A stretch of DNA of 50,285 nt. It comes from Nanobdellati archaeon (lineage in GTDB: Archaea; Nanobdellota; Nanobdellia; UBA10117). A program made the position numbers and the translations under genes. Location of the stretch: contig JACQKZ010000003.1 in NCBI GenBank assembly GCA_016204275.1, forward strand, positions 1-50,285. The letters are read 5' to 3'. Under the pieces are notes generated by a model. It was not told the origin of the DNA. It did no database searches and saw only the letters and a list, made by a program, of their open reading frames with translations. Below, piece by piece: positions 16,040-23,794 of the stretch. The stretch's first letter is position 1. Every line of letters starts with the position of its first letter.

Positions 16040-16344
16040 TTCACCGCAACCAAGACCCGAAGCTCCAGCAGATTGCCGCAGAAAGAATTGACATTTTATT
16101 TAGGGAGGCAAAGCTGAATCCAGAGTATGCGAACCGCTACGTATTTCTTGCCCGCAAGATTGCGATGAAGCTCAACGTGAAAATCCCAAAGGAGTACAAG
16201 ATGCGCTACTGCCACAAGTGCTACAAATACTTCAATTCAAAAACTGTTGCAGTCCGCACAAACGCAAAGACAAAAGCGGTTGAGTACAAATGCCTTAATT
16301 GCAAACATGTTAATCGGTATGGATATTCTAAAGAAAAGAGTTAA
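16036..16344 (+). CDS. rnp4: RNase P protein component 4 (Rpp21/Rpr2)
   Basis: 102 aa. The N-terminal helices 'QQIAAERIDILFREAKLNPEYANRYVFLARKIAMKLNV' and the zinc ribbon 'RYCHKCYKYF ... EYKCLNCKHVNRYGY' are the archaeal Rpp21 signature; four cysteines (CxxC, CxxC) bind zinc. It acts with Rpp29 on the specificity side of RNase P in tRNA 5' maturation. Start by ATGA overlap with the upstream methyltransferase. Its stop directly abuts the end of a convergent orphan gene, beyond which a degenerate copy of its tail may lie (16811-16846). Confidence 0.9.
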   Translation: MIHRNQDPKLQQIAAERIDILFREAKLNPEYANRYVFLARKIAMKLNVKIPKEYKMRYCHKCYKYFNSKTVAVRTNAKTKAVEYKCLNCKHVNRYGYSKEKS

Positions 16345-16773
16345 TTATGTATTTGCACGCTGCAAAATTTCTTTTGGTGAGAGCGATACTATTTCTCGCA
16401 CGAGTCTTTCTAAGTCGGGATAGTGTGCGCCTAATGCTTTTTCTAAGTGCCTATGGTGAAAAGTTTCAAATCTTTCCGCGCCTAATTTTGTGAGCATTGG
16501 TGAAGCAGGCGTTTCACTTCGGCTGAGATCGTTGTGCAATAATAGCCGGTGTCCCATAATTTTAAAATCTTCTTGCAATTGTGCAGCGTATGGCCCAAAA
16601 ACTCGTTCAGCAAATTTGTAGCCCGTTGTAAACCCACGCGCATTAAGCTCTTTTTCTATTATTGAAATTGCATAGTGTTTTCCCCAAGTATCCAAACTTT
16701 TTCCAGTGGAATCTAATGAATGGTAAAACCAAAGTAAAAACCCGTGTTTATTTATATTATCTAGTGTTTGCAT
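16345..16773 (-). CDS. Hypothetical protein, possible YwgA/Panacea-like fold
   Basis: 142 aa, soluble and helical. 'SIIEKELNARGF' then 'YKFAERVFGPYAAQLQEDFKIMG' resembles the 'FGPYS..L..DL..L' signature of YwgA/DUF4065-like proteins, some of which act as antitoxins; this match is weak. It is convergent with rnp4 with no gap between stops and lies between rnp4 and the putative rnp4 tail remnant, so it may be an inserted cargo gene. Confidence 0.6.
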   Translation of the reverse strand: MQTLDNINKHGFLLWFYHSLDSTGKSLDTWGKHYAISIIEKELNARGFTTGYKFAERVFGPYAAQLQEDFKIMGHRLLLHNDLSRSETPASPMLTKLGAERFETFHHRHLEKALGAHYPDLERLVREIVSLSPKEILQRANT

Positions 16774-16810
16774 GAATATTCTAATAATTTAGACTTAATA
16801 AATTTTATTG

Positions 16811-16846
16811 TGCGAATACTGCAAATATTCAAAGAAAAAGTTACTT
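16811..16846 (+). pseudogene. Possible remnant of rnp4 3' end
   Basis: TGC-GAA-TAC-TGC-AAA ... TATTC-AAAGAAAAAG reads 'CEYCKYSKKK', compared with the rnp4 tail 'CLNCK ... YSKEKS'. CxxCK and the YSK(K/E)K end match with a six-residue gap. It lies directly downstream of the convergent orphan gene. Weaker than the DUF167 and thrS cases because it is short. Confidence 0.35.
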
Positions 16847-17278
16847 AATTTTATTTATCTCAAAAAACTCCTTCTTCCACTTGTAATTCTGAAACAGCAA
16901 ATCATCCCGCTTGCCTGCCAGCAAGCTCAGCACCCAAAGGACTTCAATAGAGCAGAGCCCATTGTCTGGCCTGCCTGCCTTCCAAGGGTAGGCTGACTTG
17001 AAGCCATCCACCCGAATTTTCTTTAGGTGGAATTTTTGCTCAAGCCTCGTGTACATCTTGCGGGCCTTGCGCCAGTTGGAATCAACCAAAAGTATTTTTT
17101 CACCCTTTTTTATTTTAATGATTGGTTCGCCATCCGGATGCAACAACAGCATGCCAGAGAAATCGTATTCGTCAAACTTCAGCCTGTCAAGAAAATCTAT
17201 GCCGGGTTTTCCTTTCAGCGAAATAATACTGCATTTCTTTTCGCTTTCCTTATAGTCTTTGAGTATGAATATTTCCAT
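16841..17278 (-). CDS. TDD-superfamily protein (Tsr3/DTW-like aminocarboxypropyltransferase)
   Basis: 145 aa. The order 'LLLHPDGEP', 'ILLVDSNWRKARKM' and 'AYPWKAGRPDNGLCSIEVL' matches the TDD superfamily: a DxxW motif (D-S-N-W here, D-C-S-W in Tsr3, D-x-T-W in DTW) and a GRP ... S-x-E-x-L motif near the C-terminus. Such enzymes move the 3-amino-3-carboxypropyl group of SAM to rRNA (Tsr3) or tRNA (DTW). It is shorter than typical archaeal Tsr3. Which RNA it modifies cannot be told. Confidence 0.6.
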   Translation of the reverse strand: MEIFILKDYKESEKKCSIISLKGKPGIDFLDRLKFDEYDFSGMLLLHPDGEPIIKIKKGEKILLVDSNWRKARKMYTRLEQKFHLKKIRVDGFKSAYPWKAGRPDNGLCSIEVLWVLSLLAGKRDDLLFQNYKWKKEFFEINKIK

Positions 17279-17314
17279 AAATACTGTTAGATTTTATTTT
17301 TTATAAAGCTTACA

Positions 17315-17767
17315 CTAATCCTTGGGCAGGCATTCCCTACCAAGATAATCTTCCATGGTTTTTACATCTGGTGAGGGCAGGTGTCTACTTACAAAAATCC
17401 TCAGCGCAGATGGTATATTCAAGTCCGCTGAAACTTTATTCACTATGCGTTGTGCAAGGTCCAAATATTTCTGGCCTTCTTTAGTGGGTTGGCCGAAACT
17501 ATCGCGCTTAGCAGTATAGAGCGTAGAATTATCGTTCACACTAACGTCTTTTGCTATTGGAATCTCGTGTTCGTTGTATTCGCCGGTTATTGTTATGGGC
17601 TGCTTGCCAAGCATAACAATGGTAAATCTGCCACTGGCATCTTCAAAGTGGCTAAAATGTTTGTATTCAAATTTAACACTTTTTATACTGACAGAAAAAC
17701 CCATTCCGTTGCTGTCAATAATCAGTTCAAGCCCGTTGCCATAAGGTATTTTCTCATCTTCACCCAT
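17315..17767 (-). CDS. Hypothetical protein
   Basis: About 150 aa from 'MGEDEKIPYGNGLELIIDSNG'. The longer track start (17932) would overlap the promoter and start of the divergent PLD gene; the ATG at 17767 has TATA-like TTATAACTTTTA about 22-27 bp upstream. Beta-rich N-terminus and a helical C-terminus ('GQKYLDLAQRIVNKVSADL'). No family recognised. Divergent from the PLD-like gene. Confidence 0.5.
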   Translation of the reverse strand: MGEDEKIPYGNGLELIIDSNGMGFSVSIKSVKFEYKHFSHFEDASGRFTIVMLGKQPITITGEYNEHEIPIAKDVSVNDNSTLYTAKRDSFGQPTKEGQKYLDLAQRIVNKVSADLNIPSALRIFVSRHLPSPDVKTMEDYLGRECLPKD

Positions 17768-17917
17768 GCACCACAACGCAGCATAAAAGTTATAAGGCTT
17801 TCGGCTTGCAAAGAATTTTAATATATCTAAGTCTTTGTTTTTATATGATAAATTACTCAGTTGGCGCCGTGCTTGCAGGCCTGCATGCGCGCGGCAGAGC
17901 CGGGCCGGAGAAAAGTT

Positions 17918-18937
17918 ATGAAAATAAAGCATAAACTTCTAATATTTATTCTCACATTTGCAGTCGTGTTTGGCGTCTGGTCTTTGTATGAAAAAATTAC
18001 AGTTACTGGCTTTGCAACTGCGAACCAGGCCGCCAGTTCTTCTGCTCCAGAGGAAAGTGGGCCTGCCATCCAAGTTTACTTCTGCCCGCGCGATAACTGT
18101 GGCGAAAAATTATCAAGCCTAATTAGTTCCGCGCAGGAAGTTGAATGCGCTTTTTATAATTTAAATCTAAAAAACGTAAAAGATGCAGTAAAATCAAAAC
18201 AATATAAATTAATTGTTGATTCCGACGGAAAAAAATATATTTCTGAAATGGATTACGCCGCAAGGCCGGAAGGAAGCGGGCTAATGCACAATAAGTTTTG
18301 TGTGTTTGATAATGACACTATTTTAACTGGCTCGTTCAACCCGACAAATAAACAAAACACCGTTGACAATAATAATATAATTATAATTAACTCAAAATAT
18401 CTTGCTGAGAATTATGGAGCGGAGTTTGAGGAGCTGTGGGCTGGCCAGTTCGCTACCGGCAACCCAACGAAATACCAGAAAATTATTTACAACAACGAAA
18501 CCATAGAAAATTATTTCTGCCCGGATGATGACTGCACCTCGCATTTAATTAATGCACTATCTGGGGCGCAGTCCGAAATAAAGTTTTTGGTTTACGTGTT
18601 TACAGAAAACAAAATTGGCGATTTGTTACTTGAAAAAGTTGAACAAAACATTTCAGTGCGGGGCGTGTTTGATAAATCACAGGCTGGCTCGCAATACTCG
18701 GAGTTTCCAAGGCTGAACGGAACAGCAGACGTGCGGGTTGAGAACTCCAAGGGCCTGCTGCACCACAAAGTTTTTATCATTGACAGAAAAATTGTGGCAA
18801 CCGGCTCTTTCAACCCAACATTGTCAGCAAACACAAAGAACGACGAGAACTTGCTTATAATTCACAGCCCCGCGATTGCGGAAAGGTATTTAGAGGAGTT
18901 CGAGTTTGTGTGGAAGAATGAAACAAATGTTAGTTAA
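17918..18937 (+). CDS. Exported phospholipase-D-like protein, two HKD motifs
   Basis: Start at 17918 gives 'MKIKHKLLIFILTFAVVFGVW', a signal anchor; the track start at 17861 adds an arginine-rich leader and is less likely. Two PLD half-domains each carry HxK(x)4D and a GSFNPT-type motif: 'HNKFCVFD...TGSFNPTNKQN' and 'HHKVFIIDRKIVATGSFNPT'. Cys pairs ('YFCPRDNCG', 'YFCPDDDCT') begin each half, so the halves are duplicated. PLD-family enzymes cleave phosphodiesters (phospholipid or nucleic acid); extracellular location suggests an envelope or extracellular-DNA nuclease role. The end overlaps the DUF167 gene by 20 nt. Confidence 0.85.
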   Translation: MKIKHKLLIFILTFAVVFGVWSLYEKITVTGFATANQAASSSAPEESGPAIQVYFCPRDNCGEKLSSLISSAQEVECAFYNLNLKNVKDAVKSKQYKLIVDSDGKKYISEMDYAARPEGSGLMHNKFCVFDNDTILTGSFNPTNKQNTVDNNNIIIINSKYLAENYGAEFEELWAGQFATGNPTKYQKIIYNNETIENYFCPDDDCTSHLINALSGAQSEIKFLVYVFTENKIGDLLLEKVEQNISVRGVFDKSQAGSQYSEFPRLNGTADVRVENSKGLLHHKVFIIDRKIVATGSFNPTLSANTKNDENLLIIHSPAIAERYLEEFEFVWKNETNVS

Positions 18938-19130
18938 GGTAAAACCAAACTCGCCGGAAACAAAAATAGTTTCAGAGAACGGCGCAGAGTTAGTCATTGC
19001 AGTCCACGCGCCGGCAGAGAACAACAAGGCAAACATCGAGCTGATAAAATTCCTTTCAAAGAAGTTTGGGGCGGATGTGAGGATTGTGAGAGGGCTGAGG
19101 GGAAGGAATAAGATTGTTGAAGTGCGATAG
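18918..19130 (+). CDS. DUF167 (UPF0235/YggU) family protein
   Basis: About 70 aa from 'MKQMLVKVKPNSPETKI'. It shows the whole DUF167 fold: 'VHAPAENNKANIELIKFLSKKFG' and the tail 'ADVRIVRGLRGRNKIVEV'. Function of the family is unknown. It overlaps the end of the PLD gene. A second, diverged copy of its last ~17 codons lies after the next gene (19457-19519). Confidence 0.88.
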   Translation: MKQMLVKVKPNSPETKIVSENGAELVIAVHAPAENNKANIELIKFLSKKFGADVRIVRGLRGRNKIVEVR

Positions 19131-19160
19131 ATTTTTAACTTTGGTTATTTGAGATTGAGT

Positions 19161-19466
19161 ATGGCTTTGCAAGAAATACAAAAAGAGATTTTCAAAAACA
19201 AATTGGCGCGGGGATTTAACACAACAGATGTTGGCAAGGAAATAATTTTAATGACAGAGGAGCTTGGCGAGCTGGCCAGGGCATACAAGAACAGCGACAA
19301 GAGGCCTGCCCGCGAAATCAACAATCGCGAAGAAATTATCGATGCAATCGGCGATTTAATGGTTTACTGCCTTGGCATGTGCGAAATGTTGGGAATTAAT
19401 AGCGAAGAAGTTTTAAATAAAATAATCGAAAACAATAAAAACAGAAAGCATAGCGGGCAGATTTAA
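19161..19466 (+). CDS. MazG-like nucleotide pyrophosphohydrolase
   Basis: About 101 aa from 'MALQEIQKEIF'. The EExxE ... ExxD metal-binding pattern appears as 'TEELGELARAYK' and 'EEIIDAIGDLMVYCLGM', a single-domain all-alpha NTP pyrophosphatase. Such enzymes hydrolyse (d)NTPs to monophosphates and often serve in nucleotide sanitation or defence-linked contexts. It is placed between an intact DUF167 gene and a stray DUF167 tail; its last codons ('GQI' stop) coincide with the duplication junction, suggesting it arrived as cargo. Confidence 0.85.
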   Translation: MALQEIQKEIFKNKLARGFNTTDVGKEIILMTEELGELARAYKNSDKRPAREINNREEIIDAIGDLMVYCLGMCEMLGINSEEVLNKIIENNKNRKHSGQI

Positions 19467-19519
19467 GGATTGTGAGGGCGTTGGAAGGAGAAAGGAAGGT
19501 TGTGGCGAGCGATAACTAG
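19457..19519 (+). pseudogene. Stray DUF167 3' tail
   Basis: GCAGATTTAAGGATTGTGAG here matches GCGGATGTGAGGATTGTGAG in the intact gene. It continues in frame as 'RIVRALEGERKVVASDN' to TAG, compared with 'RIVRGLRGRNKIVEVR' stop. It is headless, so it is a remnant, separated from its parent by exactly one gene. Confidence 0.75.
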
Positions 19520-19540
19520 ATATCATAAATTGCGTTAGTA

Positions 19541-20002
19541 TTAGTTTATACTTGCTTTGAGAATTTTAACATACCGCTCTCTCTCTTGCGCAGTGATTTT
19601 TCTATCCGATAAGATTTTCCCGCCGGTGATATTAGCTATGCTACGAAGCTTATCTAAGTAGTATCTGTATCCATCAAGCTCAGAAGTAATATCTCTATCT
19701 AGCTTTAAAAGTGCTTCATCAGCAGCCACAATCTTTTTTTCGTAACTGGATATGAATGGGCTTTGCGGCTCTGATTGCCGCAAGCTTGCCAACTTACGTT
19801 CAAGTTCTCTTTTTTGGCGCTCTATACGTTTCTTTTCCATGGCGAGGCGCATAGTTGTTTCTCTCAAGCCAGCCAACATTTTATTAATATGTACTGAATT
19901 CTGGAAAAATCTTCGTATAGTACCGTCATCTAGCGCATCAACTGCGTCAGCAGTCTTTGGAAAGATACCCAGCTTAGCTTTTATTGATGATAAACTGACC
20001 AT
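19541..20002 (-). CDS. Hypothetical coiled-coil protein
   Basis: 153 aa: a short N-terminal region ('SLSSIKAKLGIFPKTADAV'), then a long charged helix ('MRLAMEKKRIERQKRELER' onward) forming a likely coiled coil, then a helical C-terminus. No signal or TM. It lies exactly between the stray DUF167 tail and the stray thrS tail. TATA-like elements (AATAATACTAAA) are just upstream. Unknown function. Confidence 0.6.
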   Translation of the reverse strand: MVSLSSIKAKLGIFPKTADAVDALDDGTIRRFFQNSVHINKMLAGLRETTMRLAMEKKRIERQKRELERKLASLRQSEPQSPFISSYEKKIVAADEALLKLDRDITSELDGYRYYLDKLRSIANITGGKILSDRKITAQERERYVKILKASIN

Positions 20003-20039
20003 GATAAATAATACTAAATTGTTTATTTATAAATCTATC

Positions 20040-20146
20040 GTAATTAAACCTTCTTCTCAATCTCCCCCACCACTTGCTCAATAAAATCCTTCACCGTTAC
20101 ACCGAACTGCACCTTTGCAGTCCCGCGCTTCCAGATAACGACTGAA
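20040..20146 (-). pseudogene. Stray thrS 3' tail
   Basis: Minus-strand reading gives 'RGTAKVQFGVTVKDFIEQV' and 'VGEIEKKV' stop, compared with 'RGTAKVQFGIKTDAFVRQV' and 'KDEIEKKV' stop in the intact ThrRS. DNA identity is very high in the middle (GAACTGCACCTTTGCAGTCC on plus is identical) and extends across the stop codon (TAATTAAACC). There is no head. It is separated from thrS by one orphan gene. Confidence 0.85.
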
Positions 20147-20191
20147 TTGTTTTGCTTTCTCTATCTCGGATTGCTAATGTATGCGAAGTTG

Positions 20192-20581
20192 TTATGCGAC
20201 TTTCAAAGCCTTATTCAAAGCAGCATTAATTTCTTCTGTTTTCATTTTAGTATCTGTGAGTATAACTTTTAAAGAGTTAAGCCGGCCATAAAGTGGATTT
20301 TCTGTAAGATTTGTGTTTAACTTTCCTATTTTTGCCTGCTCATCTGGGCTGCTTCTGTGCTGTAAACCCATTCCAAGTTGTCTGCGGTGCATAAGGCTTA
20401 TTTTTGTCAGAACGATTGCGATATCCCGTATGCATTCGTCTAACTCATTTTTTGCAGTTTTTAGTATTGTTTTTGCTGATGTGTCTAACGCAAGAACTCG
20501 CGTCATTAATTTTGCGTCATATAGGTCGCGAGCTTGTTTAAGTGACTCTATGATTGCAAGCTCTTCTTGTTCTAATTTCAT
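20192..20581 (-). CDS. Hypothetical helical protein
   Basis: 129 aa, entirely helical, soluble: 'KLEQEELAIIESLKQARDLY', 'TAKNELDECIRDIAIVLTKI' and 'MKTEEINAALNKALKVA'. No family recognised. It lies between thrS and the stray thrS tail, in thrS orientation, so it looks like the cargo of the tail duplication. Confidence 0.6.
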   Translation of the reverse strand: MKLEQEELAIIESLKQARDLYDAKLMTRVLALDTSAKTILKTAKNELDECIRDIAIVLTKISLMHRRQLGMGLQHRSSPDEQAKIGKLNTNLTENPLYGRLNSLKVILTDTKMKTEEINAALNKALKVA

Positions 20582-20645
20582 AGCATCATTTTTATGTGCT
20601 CGTATATAAATCTTGTTGTATGGCTGCGTTGCAACTAAAAGTTAA

Positions 20646-22580
20646 TTAAACCTTTTTCTCAATCTCATCTTTGACTTGCCTTACAAACGCATCAGTTTTA
20701 ATTCCGAACTGCACCTTTGCAGTCCCCCTCTTGCGGACAGCAACCGTTCCTTTTTCCTCTTCCTTGTCGCCGATTACTAAAATGTACGGGATTTTTTCCA
20801 GCTCGGCTGCGCGGACTTTGTAGTCCACGGTGTTGTTGCCGTAATCCGCTTCTACCCTCAAACCAGCGCCAAGCAATTCTTTCTCAATCTTCTGGCAGGC
20901 CGGAATGTTCCTGTCAGTGAATGACAAAAGTTTCACCTGCACCGGCGAGAGCCAGAGCGGGAAAGCGCCCGCGTAATTTTCTATCAGGAATGCCATAAAT
21001 CTTTCGTACGAACCCAAAATCGCGCGGTGAATTATCACAGGGTTTTCAACTTCATTCTTCTCGTTCACGAACTCGAGCCCCATCCGCTTCGCGATCATTA
21101 TATCTACCTGCACGGTTGCGATTGACTCCTCACGGCCCAGCACGTTTTTGATTTGCACGTCAATCTTCGGCCCGTAGAACGCGGCCTCACCAATAACTTC
21201 GCGCAGTTCTATTTTTGCGTCCTTTGCTGCACTGCGGATCTGCTGGGCAGCCCACTCCCACTCGCGAATGTCGCCGCCGAACTTTGCCTTCTGTTTGAAA
21301 TCTGGCAGCGAGAGGCGGAACCAGAAATTTTTTATTCCCATGGCGCCGTAAACTTCCTTAAACAAATCTATTACTTTGATGATTTCATTTTTTGTCTGCG
21401 CCTTTGTACAGTAGTTGTGCGAATCATTTTGTGTCATCCCGCGCACACGCATTAAACCGTAAGCCGCGCCGCTCGCCTCCTTTCTATATAAAGTTCCTGC
21501 TTCTGCTAATCTCAACGGCAAGTCCCTGTAAGAAGTAACAAGATGTTTGTAAATCATGTGGTGGTGCGGGCAATTCATCGGCCGCAAATAATATTCCTCG
21601 TTGTCGATCTTCATCGGCGGATACATATCGTCCTTGTAGTAGGGCAGATGGCCTGATGCAAGGTACAATGCGGACTTTGTAATGTGCGGTGTTGAAACAT
21701 ATTTGTAACCATACTTGATTTCCAAGTCGCGTATGTATTTCAGGAGAACTTGCCTGACAGCTTCGCCGTTCGGCAGCCAGAGCGGCAGGCCTGGGCCTAC
21801 CTCTTCCGCAATGTGAAATAATTTTAATTGCTTTCCAATTTTTCTGTGGTCGCGCTTTTCTAACTCAACTTGAATCTTCAGAAATTCATCCAGCTCTTTT
21901 TGGCTCGGGAAAGAAATTCCGTAAATCCTTTGCAGCTGGCCCTTGTTAGAATCACCGCGCCAGTACGCACCCGCGATTGATAATAATTTCACGACGCCGA
22001 TCTGGCCAGTGGATTGCACAACTGGGTTGTTGCAGAGGTCATAGAAATTTCCGTGCTTGTGGAAAGAAACTTTATCCTCTTTCACATCATTCTTCAAAAT
22101 ATCTAGCTTGAATGGCTCCTTCGCCAATAATTTTTCTGCCTCCTTGCGCGAGAGGAAGACGTGCTCGTACTTTGAATCGTCTTTGATGATTTTTTTCATC
22201 ACATCTTCAATCTTTTTCAAATCGGCTTCGGCAAATGGCTCTTTTTTGTCGAAGTCGTAGTAGAAACCATCATCAATGGCTGGCCCGATTCCTAGCTTCG
22301 TGTCAGGCCACAGCCTTTTTACTGCATCCGCCAGAACGTGGGATGTGGAGTGCCAGTAGGCCAGCTTGCCTTCCGCATCCGCGAACTTCAGAATCTTGAT
22401 TGTTGCGTCTTCGTTGATTGGGTCGGGCAGGTCCTGAAGTTTATTGTTGACTTTTATCGCTAACGCCTCTTTCAAAAGTTTCTGGGAGATTTGTTTTGTT
22501 ATCTCAAGGCCAGTGATGCCTTTTGGATAGTCTTTGCTAGTGCCATCGGGAAAGGTTAGCTTGATTTTAGCTGCAGCCAT
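20646..22580 (-). CDS. thrS: Threonyl-tRNA synthetase, bacterial-type
   Basis: About 644 aa; the ATG at 22580 follows TATA (TTTAAAAT) at about 25 bp. Domains: TGS (1-60, 'KLTFPDGTSKDYPKGITG'), bacterial N2 editing domain with 'HSTSHVLADAVKRLWP' (HxxxH) near 78, class II catalytic core with 'LRPMNCPHHHMIYKH' near 330, and C-terminal anticodon-binding domain ('LLSFTDRNIPACQKIEKELL'). Most archaea have a different N-terminal editing domain, so this is the bacterial/eukaryotic form, probably acquired. It charges tRNA-Thr. The 3' end has been replaced or duplicated (see 20040-20146). Confidence 0.95.
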   Translation of the reverse strand: MAAAKIKLTFPDGTSKDYPKGITGLEITKQISQKLLKEALAIKVNNKLQDLPDPINEDATIKILKFADAEGKLAYWHSTSHVLADAVKRLWPDTKLGIGPAIDDGFYYDFDKKEPFAEADLKKIEDVMKKIIKDDSKYEHVFLSRKEAEKLLAKEPFKLDILKNDVKEDKVSFHKHGNFYDLCNNPVVQSTGQIGVVKLLSIAGAYWRGDSNKGQLQRIYGISFPSQKELDEFLKIQVELEKRDHRKIGKQLKLFHIAEEVGPGLPLWLPNGEAVRQVLLKYIRDLEIKYGYKYVSTPHITKSALYLASGHLPYYKDDMYPPMKIDNEEYYLRPMNCPHHHMIYKHLVTSYRDLPLRLAEAGTLYRKEASGAAYGLMRVRGMTQNDSHNYCTKAQTKNEIIKVIDLFKEVYGAMGIKNFWFRLSLPDFKQKAKFGGDIREWEWAAQQIRSAAKDAKIELREVIGEAAFYGPKIDVQIKNVLGREESIATVQVDIMIAKRMGLEFVNEKNEVENPVIIHRAILGSYERFMAFLIENYAGAFPLWLSPVQVKLLSFTDRNIPACQKIEKELLGAGLRVEADYGNNTVDYKVRAAELEKIPYILVIGDKEEEKGTVAVRKRGTAKVQFGIKTDAFVRQVKDEIEKKV

Positions 22581-22621
22581 CACCTAAGCTAAAGAATTGG
22601 GATTTTAAATAGTTTGGGTTG

Positions 22622-22969
22622 TTAGGTGAACAGTGCCTGCTCAAAAAAACTTCTGGGCGACACCTGTTGACGGAGCCAGTTTAAGTTCAATACCACGTGG
22701 GCTAGCTCATGCGCGATTATGCCCCTCAACCCGCTCTCTGTCTGCAAGGCCTGCCACCCGACATACACATTGTACCCTTCATACCTACGCCCCGCACGCG
22801 GAACAGACGTAGTCATACTTCCACCGGGTTTACCCAAAAATGGATCGAAAGTTATTGTGCTATGCATGCCTTTTAATTCTGGAAACTGTTCTCTCACCTC
22901 TGCGTGCAAACGCGCTAATTCGGCGGGCGAGTATTTTTCTTCTGGTGGCATACAAATATATAAAGGCAA
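22622..22969 (-). CDS. Small zincin-type metallopeptidase-like protein
   Basis: 115 aa. 'GIIAHELAHVVLNLNWL' near residue 83 carries HExxH for zinc binding and catalysis. The N-terminal part ('MPPEEKYSPAELARLHAEVR') is helical. No signal peptide. The protein ends soon after the motif, so the third zinc ligand is not obvious; it could be truncated or a minimal SprT-like or anti-sigma-like peptidase. TATA (AAATTTAAATAG context) is near the start. Function unknown. Confidence 0.6.
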   Translation of the reverse strand: MPLYICMPPEEKYSPAELARLHAEVREQFPELKGMHSTITFDPFLGKPGGSMTTSVPRAGRRYEGYNVYVGWQALQTESGLRGIIAHELAHVVLNLNWLRQQVSPRSFFEQALFT

Positions 22970-22985
22970 GCAAATTTAAATCTAT

Positions 22986-23582
22986 CTATAACTTAACCTT
23001 ATCTGGCGGAAGCAACAGGCCCGGAAAATTTTGCTCTTCTTTTGCCAGCCAGTCTTTTACAATTCTGGCTACCTCTTCCTCTCTACCAGCAAAACTAAAA
23101 CTATTATCTTTGATCTCAACAAGCTGGCATTTGGGAATAATCTTCTGCAACGCCCGCGAGTTCTTGACTATTGCTTGTATTACATCTTTATCCCCACGTG
23201 GCAAGGTTTCGTCAAGTGTTCCGTTGATTATTAAAACTGGCACAGATATTTTCCGAAATTTGTTGTCTGGTTCAATATCGGGTGTTAAAAGAACTAGTGC
23301 CTGCGCGCCGAGGTAAAATCTCCTACCATCCGAGAACCCGCAATGAACATCTTCTTTTCTTAGCTGGCCCTCTAACACTACTTTAGCACCAAGGGATTTG
23401 CCGATGAGAATATATTCATCCATGGTTTCGTCTAAATTAAATCTTAAATGAATATTCCATAAGACTTCGCTGCTTACCTCATTCAACCAAGCCGTGTTCC
23501 CTAGGACTTTTTCAAATGCATTGAAGAGCCGTTCGGTATCCAGGGGTTCTAGATCCGGGACCAAGACAGTTCGGGTTACCAT
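22986..23582 (-). CDS. Small alpha/beta hydrolase
   Basis: About 198 aa from 'MVTRTVLVPDLEPLDTERL'; a TATA (TTAAAT) about 26 bp upstream of 23582 favours this start over 23591. Nucleophile elbow 'IGKSLGAKV' (GxSxG), acid-turn region 'PVLIINGTLDETLP' with Asp, but the usual C-terminal His is unclear ('EIKDNSFSFAG' has N where H is expected). It resembles Tex30/KANL3-type hydrolases. Possibly catalytically altered. Substrate unknown. Confidence 0.65.
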   Translation of the reverse strand: MVTRTVLVPDLEPLDTERLFNAFEKVLGNTAWLNEVSSEVLWNIHLRFNLDETMDEYILIGKSLGAKVVLEGQLRKEDVHCGFSDGRRFYLGAQALVLLTPDIEPDNKFRKISVPVLIINGTLDETLPRGDKDVIQAIVKNSRALQKIIPKCQLVEIKDNSFSFAGREEEVARIVKDWLAKEEQNFPGLLLPPDKVKL

Positions 23583-23794
23583 ACATCCCATAGTCCCTTA
23601 AACCTTAAATACTTTTGCACCATCACTATTTCTATATTACTTACGTAATCTTTATTAATACACTCGTCTAATATATTATCTACTTAAGCCGAAAATACAA
23701 ATCGTGTTTAGTGCGAAAGCCAGAATAGCAAAAATCGCAATATTGCACTCAATAGAAAACTTTATATAATACGTTTGTCTTACATATTAGAACA

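Noticed and set aside
16808-16996. 62-aa plus-strand ORF beginning MCEYCKYSKKK
   Set aside because: Beyond the first ten residues it is antisense to the TDD-family gene; only the initial part resembles the rnp4 tail.
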